Assembly: GCF_003386865.1 (NCBI RefSeq)
Contig: NZ_QTUA01000001.1
Coordinates: forward strand, 3,038,001 to 3,102,000
From: Calidifontibacter indicus
GTDB taxonomy: Bacteria; Actinomycetota; Actinomycetes; Actinomycetales; Dermatophilaceae
DNA: 64,000 nt
Direction: 5' to 3'
Part shown: piece after piece, positions 56,775 to 64,000 of the stretch
Position numbering within the stretch: the stretch's first letter is position 1
Layout: each line of letters starts with the position of its first letter
Notes under the pieces: generated by a model
The model's input: only the letters and a program-made list of their open reading frames with translations
Told to the model about the DNA's origin: nothing
Databases searched by the model: none
Translations under genes and position numbers: made by a program

Positions 56775-59399
56775 ATGACCGATGTCCGCATCACCTACGG
56801 CGAGAACTCGCGCCGTATCGCCAACAACCAGGTGCTCACGATCGGTCGCGGTCGGGACAACGATCTGATGGTCACCGACGCCGGCGCCTCGCGTCGGCAC
56901 GCCCAGTTGCGTCGCACCGGTGAGCAGATCGAGGTCACCGACCTCGGCTCGTCGAACGGCACGTTCGTCAACGGGCAACGGATCACCGGCCCGGTGCTCG
57001 TCGCCCCGGGCGGGCAGATCCAGCTCGGTGGCACCGACGCCCAGCCGCTCGGCGTGATCATCCGCGCTGCCGCACCACAGGCACCCCAACAAGCCCCGCA
57101 GCAGGCACCCCAACAAGCCCCGCAACGGGCGCCGCAGCAGATGGGCGGTGCCGCCACGGCCACACCGGGCGCCCGCACCGCCGTCCCCGCACCCCAGCAG
57201 CACGCAGGGTCGCCGCAGCAGCACGCCCCCGCGGCCCACCGCACGCCGTCCGGACCGTTGCCCAAGCGCCGTCCGGCGACCGCCTCGGTGCCGCAGGTGC
57301 CGTCGCACACCGGTGTGGTCTTCGACCGGTACCAGTTGCACGAGGCCATGCAGGCGCCGCCGCCCGGCGGCGGTCACACCGCGCTCAGCGGCGCGGCCCC
57401 GCAGGTGCTCGCCCCGGCCGGCCCCCAGCCAGGTGGGCAGCGTGCGGGCATGCAGGGCGTGCTCAACATCGGACGCGGTCTGGAGAACGAGGTCGTCGTC
57501 GACGACCTGCTCGTCTCGCGCCACCACGCCCGGTTGGTGCCGAACGGTTCCGGCTTCGACGTGCAAGACCTCGGCAGCCGCAACGGCACGTACATCAACG
57601 GTCAGCGCATCGGCCACGGCCGGCTCGGCGAGGGCGACCTGCTCGCGGTCGGTCACTCCCGGTTCACCGTCCTGCGCGGGCAGCTGGTCGCCAGCATCGA
57701 CGAAGGTGACGTCAACTTCGTCGCCAACCACCTGAGCTTCGAACTCGGCAGCGGTAAGAAGCTGCTCGACGACATCTCGTTCGCGCTCGAGGGGTCGAGT
57801 CTGCTGGCTGTCATCGGCCCGTCGGGCGCCGGCAAGTCGACGCTGTTGAAGGCGCTCACCGGGTCGCAGCAGGCGACCGAGGGCGAGGTCTACTACGACG
57901 GACGAGACCTCTACCAGAACTTCGACGACCTGCGGCACCGCATCGGCGTCGTGCCCCAGGACGACGTCGTGCACCGCCAGCTGACGGTGAAGCAGGCGTT
58001 GCGGTTCGCGGCCGAGCTGCGCTTCCCGGACGACCTCGACAAGCACCTGCGTGACCGCCGGGTCGACGAGGTGATGGCCGAACTCGACCTCACCAACCAC
58101 GCCGACACCCGGGTCGACCGCCTCTCCGGCGGTCAGCGCAAGCGCACCTCGGTGGCGCTGGAGTTGCTCACCCGTCCGTCGCTGTTGTTCCTGGACGAAC
58201 CGACCTCGGGTCTCGACCCGGGCCTCGACAAGCAGGTCATGCAGACCCTGCGGGGCCTGGCCGACGGTGGCCGGACGGTCGTGGTGATCACGCACAGCGT
58301 CGCCAACCTCAACGTGTGCGACAAGGTGCTGCTGCTTGCCCCGGGTGGCAAGGTGGCCTACTTCGGCCCACCCGACCAGTTGCTGCCGTTCTTCGGGCTG
58401 AGCGACCATGCCGACGTGTTCACCGCCGTCGCGCGCGACCCGGAGGGGTCGAAGCAGCGGTTCAAGGCGTCGCCGCTGGAGGCCGAGCAGATCGAGGCGC
58501 CGCTGTCGGCGCGTCGCCCGGCGATGCGTCCGCTGGAGAAGCCGCCGAGGCAGCAGTCGATCGGGTCGCAGTTGTCGACCTTGGCCCGTCGACATCTCCA
58601 GGTGATCCTGGCCGACAAGGGCTACACCGCGTTCATGCTGTTGCTGCCGGTGGTGCTCGCCGTGCTGGTGATGGTGGTGCCCAGCAAGCACGGGCTCGCG
58701 ACACCACCACCCGACGGCATCAACACCGCCGAACCACGCGTGCTGCTGGTGGTGATCATCGTCGGGGCGCTGTTCATGGGCACGGCGGCCAGCATCCGCG
58801 AACTCGTCGGCGAACGCGCGATCTTCAACCGCGAGAAGGCGGTCGGTCTGTCGCCGGCGGCCTACCTGTGGAGCAAACTGGCGATCTTCGGCCTACTCAC
58901 CCTGATCCAGTCGATCGTGCTGGTGCTGCTGGTGCTCGCCGTGAAGCCCGGCCCGTCGTCGGCGGTGATGTTCGGCAGCCCGACGGTGGAGTTGATCCTG
59001 GTCACCTGGTTGACCGCGTTCAGCGCGGTCGCGCTGGGTCTGTTGATGTCGAGCTTCGTCACCACCAGCGAGCAGGTGATGCCGTTGCTGGTCGTGTCGA
59101 TCATGACCCAGATGGTGCTCTGCGGTGGCCTCTTCCCGGTCGACGGCCGCCCCGGCATGGAGCAGCTGAGCTGGTTCACCCCCGGCCGGTGGGGTTACGC
59201 CGCGTCCGTCGCGGTGGTGGGTCTGCAGGACTGGATCCCGCGGGGCGAGCAGTACGAGAAGTGGCGTGCCGACGTCGCCGACCCGTTGTGGGCCCACTCC
59301 TCCGGCATCTACATGCTCTGCCTGGCGATGATGCTGGTGCTCTCGGCGGTCTTCGCGGCGATCACCCTGCGCCGCTTGTCGCGCAAGAACACCGACTGA
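56775..59399 (+). CDS. FHA-ABC transporter fusion (ABCG-type, Rv1747-like)
   Basis: A single-chain half-transporter: FHA domain 1 (about 15-85; TIGRGRDNDLMV, SRRHAQL, GSSNGTFVNGQRI), a Gln/Pro/Ala linker (about 95-215, with tandem APQQ units), FHA domain 2 (about 225-300; SRHHARLVPNGSGF, GSRNGTYINGQR), an ABC ATPase (about 320-540; GPSGAGKST, LSGGQRKRTSVALELL, LFLDEPTSGLDP) and an ABC-2 membrane domain with about six helices (about 625-870). Order and length match Mycobacterium tuberculosis Rv1747, whose FHA domains are bound and controlled by kinase PknF. Probably exports a cell-envelope lipid or glycan. A terminator follows immediately. Confidence 0.92.
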   Translation: MTDVRITYGENSRRIANNQVLTIGRGRDNDLMVTDAGASRRHAQLRRTGEQIEVTDLGSSNGTFVNGQRITGPVLVAPGGQIQLGGTDAQPLGVIIRAAAPQAPQQAPQQAPQQAPQRAPQQMGGAATATPGARTAVPAPQQHAGSPQQHAPAAHRTPSGPLPKRRPATASVPQVPSHTGVVFDRYQLHEAMQAPPPGGGHTALSGAAPQVLAPAGPQPGGQRAGMQGVLNIGRGLENEVVVDDLLVSRHHARLVPNGSGFDVQDLGSRNGTYINGQRIGHGRLGEGDLLAVGHSRFTVLRGQLVASIDEGDVNFVANHLSFELGSGKKLLDDISFALEGSSLLAVIGPSGAGKSTLLKALTGSQQATEGEVYYDGRDLYQNFDDLRHRIGVVPQDDVVHRQLTVKQALRFAAELRFPDDLDKHLRDRRVDEVMAELDLTNHADTRVDRLSGGQRKRTSVALELLTRPSLLFLDEPTSGLDPGLDKQVMQTLRGLADGGRTVVVITHSVANLNVCDKVLLLAPGGKVAYFGPPDQLLPFFGLSDHADVFTAVARDPEGSKQRFKASPLEAEQIEAPLSARRPAMRPLEKPPRQQSIGSQLSTLARRHLQVILADKGYTAFMLLLPVVLAVLVMVVPSKHGLATPPPDGINTAEPRVLLVVIIVGALFMGTAASIRELVGERAIFNREKAVGLSPAAYLWSKLAIFGLLTLIQSIVLVLLVLAVKPGPSSAVMFGSPTVELILVTWLTAFSAVALGLLMSSFVTTSEQVMPLLVVSIMTQMVLCGGLFPVDGRPGMEQLSWFTPGRWGYAASVAVVGLQDWIPRGEQYEKWRADVADPLWAHSSGIYMLCLAMMLVLSAVFAAITLRRLSRKNTD

Positions 59400-59409
59400 T
59401 CGCGGTGCA

Positions 59410-59440
59410 AAGGCCCCACCCGGTTATTGGGTGGGGCCTT
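59410..59440 (+). terminator. Intrinsic terminator after FHA-ABC gene
   Basis: A perfect 12-bp stem (59410-59421 with 59429-59440) and 7-base loop begin 10 bases after the stop; it separates this operon from smpB. Confidence 0.85.
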
Positions 59441-59468
59441 CGTCGTGTCGCCACGTATCCTGGAGGGT

Positions 59469-59948
59469 ATGCCCCGCGAGTCCGGCAAGAAGATCATTGC
59501 CAACAACAAGAAGGCACGCCACGACTACCTCATCGAGGAGACCGTCGAGGCGGGCCTGGTTCTCATGGGCACCGAGGTGAAGAGCCTGCGGATGGGCCGT
59601 GCCAACCTCACCGACGGTTTCGCCAGCGAGCGCAACGGCGAGCTGTGGCTGGAGAACGTCCACATCCCCGAATACCTGCAGGGCACCTGGACCAACCACT
59701 CCGCCAAGCGCCGGCGCAAGCTGCTGATGCACCGCGCCGAGATCGACAAGCTCATCTCCAAGTCGCGCGAGTCGGGCCACACCCTCATCCCGTTGTCGCT
59801 GTACTTCCTCGACGGGCGGGCCAAGGTCGAGATCGGCCTGGCCAAGGGTAAGAAGCTGCACGACAAGCGACAGGCGCTGCGCGAGCGGCAGGACGACCGC
59901 GAGGCACAACGCGCCATGTCCAACGCCTTCAAGCGCGGACGGCGGTAA
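59469..59948 (+). CDS. smpB: SsrA-binding protein
   Basis: Carries tmRNA to stalled ribosomes in trans-translation. The 159-residue protein has the SmpB core: [34 protein letters not shown], then [32 protein letters not shown] and a C-terminal basic tail. A GGAGGG ribosome site and TATCCT hexamer lie just before the ATG at 59469. The partner ssrA gene is often nearby in other genomes, but no tmRNA-like sequence was found in this window. Confidence 0.96.
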   Translation: MPRESGKKIIANNKKARHDYLIEETVEAGLVLMGTEVKSLRMGRANLTDGFASERNGELWLENVHIPEYLQGTWTNHSAKRRRKLLMHRAEIDKLISKSRESGHTLIPLSLYFLDGRAKVEIGLAKGKKLHDKRQALRERQDDREAQRAMSNAFKRGRR

Positions 59949-59954
59949 GCACCG

Positions 59955-61187
59955 ATGCGAGCACGCGCACTGGCCGGCTTCGGTCTCGTCGCGCTGCTCG
60001 CGGCCTGCACCGGTTCGACCGGCGGTTCGTCCTCGTCGACCTCGACCGGGTCTTCGGCCTCCTCCTCGACCGGCGCTTCCGCCCCGGCAGGCACGAGTTC
60101 GTCCGCGGCCGCCTCGGGGTCTGCGCCGCGGCTCGAGATCCAGGAGGTCGCCGGCGGCCTCGAACACCCCTGGGACCTCGCCTTCCTTCCCGACGGACAG
60201 GTGCTCGTCACCGAACGCGGCGGCGCGCTCGTGCTGCTCAGCAGCTCCGCTCCTGGGGCGCGCCGCACCAGCGTCGACGCCGATCTCGACCAGGTCAACG
60301 CGCGCGGCGAGGGCGGGCTGATGGGGCTGGTGTTGTCGCCCGACTTCGCCACGTCCCGCGAGTTCATCACCTGCGAGACCCACACCACCCAGGACATCCG
60401 ACTGGTGGTGCGGCGGTTGTCCGCCGACGGCCGGACGGCGACCCGCACCCGTGACCTGCTCACCGGCTTCCCGGTAGCCGGCAGCGGCCGTCACTCCGGC
60501 TGTCGGATGGCCTACGGCGCCGACGGCATGCTCTACGTCGGCACCGGCGACACCGCCGATCCGACTGCCCCACAAGACCGTTCGAGCCTCGGCGGCAAGG
60601 TGCTGCGCATCGATCCGCGCACCGGGGCCGCGCCCGCAGGCAACCCGTTCGCGACGTCGTCCGACCCGCACGAACGCCTGATCTGGACCTACGGCCATCG
60701 CAACGTCCAGGGCATCGCGGTGACCGGCGACCGCGTCTACTCCGCCGAGCACGGCCCCGACAAGAACGACGAGGTCAACCTGCTGAAGCCCGGCGCGAAC
60801 TACGGCTGGGACCCCGGCCAGGGTGGCAGCCGGCGCAACTACGACGAGAGCGTGCCGATGACCGACACCGCTCGCTTCCCCGATGCGGTCGGGGCGGTGT
60901 GGCAGTCGGGCGACATGACCGAGGCCATCTGCGCGGCAACCTTCCTCACCGGCGAGAAGTGGGGCAGTTGGCAGGGCGCGATGGTGGTGACGGCGCTGAA
61001 GGGCGCCAAACTTCTTGTGCTGCAGTTCGACCCGTCCGGCAGCAGGGTGACCGGCACGACCGTCCCGCCCGAGTTCGCCGACAAGTACGGACGGTTGCGG
61101 GCGGCCCGAGTGGGCCCCGACGGCGCGCTCTACGTCACGACCAGCAACGGCAGTGACGACAAGGTGCTGCGCGTCGTCCCGAGCTGA
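59955..61187 (+). CDS. PQQ-type glucose/sorbosone dehydrogenase, lipoprotein
   Basis: The 410-residue secreted lipoprotein has a signal peptide with LLAAC lipobox (Cys18), a Ser/Thr/Ala-rich tether (19-58), and a six-bladed beta-propeller of the soluble aldose sugar dehydrogenase (Asd/YliI) family. Landmarks are GLEHPWDLAFLPDGQVLVTER, GLMGLVLSPDF, YGHRNVQGIA and SAEHGPDKNDEVN, which supply PQQ and calcium contacts. Cofactor need cannot be proven by sequence. It starts 6 bases after smpB and is convergent with the M23 gene, 6 bases away. Confidence 0.87.
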   Translation: MRARALAGFGLVALLAACTGSTGGSSSSTSTGSSASSSTGASAPAGTSSSAAASGSAPRLEIQEVAGGLEHPWDLAFLPDGQVLVTERGGALVLLSSSAPGARRTSVDADLDQVNARGEGGLMGLVLSPDFATSREFITCETHTTQDIRLVVRRLSADGRTATRTRDLLTGFPVAGSGRHSGCRMAYGADGMLYVGTGDTADPTAPQDRSSLGGKVLRIDPRTGAAPAGNPFATSSDPHERLIWTYGHRNVQGIAVTGDRVYSAEHGPDKNDEVNLLKPGANYGWDPGQGGSRRNYDESVPMTDTARFPDAVGAVWQSGDMTEAICAATFLTGEKWGSWQGAMVVTALKGAKLLVLQFDPSGSRVTGTTVPPEFADKYGRLRAARVGPDGALYVTTSNGSDDKVLRVVPS

Positions 61188-61193
61188 CCGGAG

Positions 61194-62519
61194 CTATCCG
61201 ATCCAGATCCGCGGGTTGACGTACTGGCCGTCGTTCAGCGTCGCGAAGTGCAGGTGGCAGCCGGTCGAACGCCCGGTGGTGCCGACGTAGCCGATCAACT
61301 GGCCCTTCTTCACGTGTCCGCCACGCATCGCGAACTTGCTGAGGTGCTCGTACATCGTCGCGAGGTTGACGCCGCGCACGAAGCCGTGGTCGATGACGAT
61401 GTGGTTACCCGCGACGTCGTCGTATCCGGCCTCGACGATGTCGCCGTCGGCGCCGGCGTAGACCGGTGTGCCACAGGCGAATGCGTAGTCGACACCGGCG
61501 TGCAGCATCCAGACGTGCAGCACCGGGTTGTTGCGCAGACCGAACTCGGAGACGATCTCGTTCGGCGGGCCGGGCGGGTTGAGGAAGCCGTTCGAGGTGT
61601 AGGGCGCCCGCGGCTGGGTGGTGACGTTCTTCGGCACGGCCATCTTCGCCTGGCGGGCCGCCTTCGCGCGGGCCGCGGCACGCGCCGCCAACACCTTGCC
61701 GAGTCGGGCGGATTCGCCCTTCTGCCAGGCAAGTTGCTTCAGGTCGGCCTTGCGCTGGGTGTCGAGCGTGTTGCGCTGGGAGATCTGGGTGCGCTGCAGC
61801 GACTCCAGACGGGTCTTGGCCGACTGCGCGTTGTTGCGGGCGGTCGTGGCCGCGGTGACGGCGTTGCCGGCCTGCACCTTGAGCCCGGCCACCCGGCGGG
61901 TGGCGGCACCGAGCCGGTTGACGGCGGCGGTCTTCGACGCCTTCTCCCCCGCCAGCGTGGTCAGCACGCCGTTCTGCTGCCGCATCACGATGTCGGCCAG
62001 CGACATCGTGTCGGACGGGTTCTTCTTGCTCATCAGGATCTGCAGCGTGAGGTCGAACGACCCGAGGCCACCGGTCATGTAGCTCTGCCGCGCGACGCCA
62101 CCGACCAGCTTCTTGGTCTTGGCCTGCGAGGCGTTGATCGTGGTGAGTTCGCCCCGGGCGCGGCGCTCGTCGCTCTGTGCGATGCGCAGTTGGCTGTTGA
62201 CGCCCTTGAGGTGGTTCTCGGCTCCGGTGAGGGCCTTCTGCTTGTTGGACAGGTCGGTGCGCGCCGCGCCGAGGAGCACCTCGGTGCGGGCCACGGCGTC
62301 GTTGGCGGCCTTGAGCTGCTTGCTCACCGAGTCGAGGCTGCCCTGGGTGGCGACGATCTGGTTGTCGATCTTCTTCTTCTGATCGCCCGGGTCGTCGGCC
62401 TTGGCGTGCAAGCCGCTCGAGGCGAGCATCGCCAACACGGCGACGACGGCACCGCGCCGCACCACCGGTCCGACGGTTCGATCCGATCGTTTCACGCCGC
62501 TTTCGTCCTTTCGCGCCAT
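61194..62519 (-). CDS. Coiled-coil M23 peptidase (FtsEX-linked cell-wall hydrolase)
   Basis: Predicted envelope peptidoglycan hydrolase activated by FtsEX, like EnvC or PcsB systems. The 441-residue protein has a signal/anchor helix (about 20-40), a long coiled-coil (about 45-290), a Lys/Ala-rich hinge and a C-terminal LytM domain (about 320-441). Zinc ligands are present: LHAGVDYAF (His and Asp) and the HLHF pair near the end, so it should be active rather than an activator-only EnvC form. The ATG at 62519 is 2 bases past ftsX, making ftsE-ftsX-M23 one operon. Confidence 0.9.
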   Translation of the reverse strand: MARKDESGVKRSDRTVGPVVRRGAVVAVLAMLASSGLHAKADDPGDQKKKIDNQIVATQGSLDSVSKQLKAANDAVARTEVLLGAARTDLSNKQKALTGAENHLKGVNSQLRIAQSDERRARGELTTINASQAKTKKLVGGVARQSYMTGGLGSFDLTLQILMSKKNPSDTMSLADIVMRQQNGVLTTLAGEKASKTAAVNRLGAATRRVAGLKVQAGNAVTAATTARNNAQSAKTRLESLQRTQISQRNTLDTQRKADLKQLAWQKGESARLGKVLAARAAARAKAARQAKMAVPKNVTTQPRAPYTSNGFLNPPGPPNEIVSEFGLRNNPVLHVWMLHAGVDYAFACGTPVYAGADGDIVEAGYDDVAGNHIVIDHGFVRGVNLATMYEHLSKFAMRGGHVKKGQLIGYVGTTGRSTGCHLHFATLNDGQYVNPRIWIG

Positions 62520-62521
62520 GA

Positions 62522-63441
62522 CTAGACCCTCACCTGCCGACGCAGGCTGAACCAGGAGACGAGGATCGACAGCACCACGGCTCCCCCCACGAGCCAGGGT
62601 ACGACCTGCCACACCTCGCTCGCGCCGATCAGCGAAATCACATCGCCCCCGCGTCCACCCGAATTGAACAAGTCGGCAATTCCCTTCTCCACCAGGAGCC
62701 AGAGCACCCCGACCGACAACGCCGCACCGACCAGGGCGGCCAGCACGACCTCGATGATGAACGGCAGGTAGATCGTCGTCGCCGACGCTCCGACCAACCG
62801 CATGATCTCCACCTGACGGCGGCGGCTGAAGGCGACCTGCCGAACGGTGGTGCTGATCAACAGGATCGAGCAGACCACCATGACCGCGGCCAACCCGACG
62901 GCGCCGACGCTGAGCACGCCGAGCAGTTTGAAGAAGGTGTCGAGCACCTTGCGTTGGTCGCTGATCGCCTCCACGCCCGGTGATCCGTCGATGGCAGCGA
63001 CCACCTCGGAGTAACGGTTCGGATCGGACAACTTGACCCGGAACGACGCCGGCATCGAGGCAGCCGTGACCTCACTGAGGTACGGGCTGTTCTTGAACTG
63101 CTGCTTGAAGCGGGTGTAGGCCTGCCCGGAGCTCTCGTAGTAGATCGCGTCGACGAGCGGGCGCATGCTCTCCAGGTCGCGGCGCACTTGATCGGTCTGT
63201 GCCTTCGTGGCGACACCGTCGACACACGAGGCCACCGCGCTGGAGTCGTTGGTGCACAGGAAGATCGACACCTCGACCTTGTCGTACCAGTAGCCCTTGG
63301 CCATCGTGACCTGCTTCTGGGCGAGCAGGCCGAGGCCGAGGAAGAACATCGACACCATCGTGACCAGCACGACGGAGATGATCATCGACAGGTTGCGGCG
63401 GATGCCGCTGCCGACCTCGCCGAGGATGAACCGCAGCCGCA

Positions 63442-63442
<1 letters not shown>
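62522..63442 (-). CDS. ftsX: Cell-division protein FtsX
   Basis: Membrane half of FtsEX, which transmits ATP hydrolysis to an envelope hydrolase at the septum. The 306-residue protein has the expected N-terminal helix (about 20-42), a large extracytoplasmic domain (about 43-175) with a Cys pair (FLCTNDSSAVASC), and three C-terminal helices (about 180-210, 225-255, 275-300). Its start overlaps the ftsE stop by one base (TGATG). The M23 peptidase follows at once and is the likely partner. Confidence 0.95.

Positions 63443-64000
<558 letters not shown>

Noticed and set aside
59949-61193. tmRNA gene (ssrA) near smpB
   Set aside because: Looked for in the smpB neighbourhood; the gaps are only a few bases long and the rest is coding.

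Overview
The window is high-GC (roughly two-thirds G+C by eye), gene-dense bacterial DNA from an actinomycete. The evidence is the lysA-hom-thrC-thrB-rho order, a fused KGD-type 2-oxoglutarate dehydrogenase, a sigR-rsrA pair, an SRAP-aroA-rsgA-hisN block, nickel superoxide dismutase with its protease, the 24-residue ribosomal protein bL37 and an FHA-ABC transporter like mycobacterial Rv1747. The mix of genes suggests Micrococcales (for example Dermacoccaceae or Intrasporangiaceae), but the genus cannot be fixed from this sequence alone.

Layout. 1-5.1 kb (minus): lysine/threonine biosynthesis, then the start of rho. 5.2-8.5 kb: a small accessory island with an HNH (DUF222) endonuclease and an IS110-family element whose left flank may encode a bridge RNA. 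8.5-10.7 kb: LysR regulator divergent from a nitrilase, then tRNA-Arg(CCG). 10.7-19.3 kb: YnfA, a LytS/LytTR two-component system, two solute:sodium symporters each preceded by a small membrane partner, and acetyl-CoA synthetase; this reads as an acetate/monocarboxylate sensing, uptake and activation cluster. 19.4-23.7 kb: two CNNM/CBS membrane proteins and an ABC exporter. 23.8-30.2 kb: kgd with a conserved 57-residue follower, a catalytically dead SGNH-like protein and two PIG-L deacetylases. 30.3-35.4 kb: a sugar-1-phosphate transferase and a complete dTDP-L-rhamnose set (rfbD, rfbB minus; rfbA, rfbC plus). 35.5-39.1 kb: polar amino-acid ABC importer coupled to sodX and followed by sodN. 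39.2-41.3 kb: DUF3311 plus a MctP-like symporter. 41.4-44.4 kb: bL37 and a tandem pair of membrane HD proteins behind a 32-codon ORF. 44.4-47.1 kb (minus): SRAP protein, hydrolase, sigR, rsrA. 47.1-47.5 kb: a deletion scar joining a TetR start to an SDR end. 47.6-52.6 kb: aroA, rsgA, a FUSC protein and hisN. 52.6-55.3 kb: an active/inactive M16 protease pair. 55.4-59.4 kb: FHA protein and FHA-ABC transporter. 59.5-64 kb: smpB and a sugar dehydrogenase lipoprotein, convergent with ftsE-ftsX-M23.

How parts work together. The thiol-stress block carries a promoter of SigR type upstream of sigR and an in-frame upstream start, the architecture expected for an unstable SigR' isoform. Two of the monocarboxylate transporter operons carry CRP/GlxR-like palindromes, linking acetate-type uptake to cAMP-type control. 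Several genes have a TANNNT hexamer 6-8 nt before the start codon, suggesting leaderless transcripts. No gene-free stretch exceeds 300 bases. No CRISPR array, prophage, replication origin or biosynthetic megacluster was seen.
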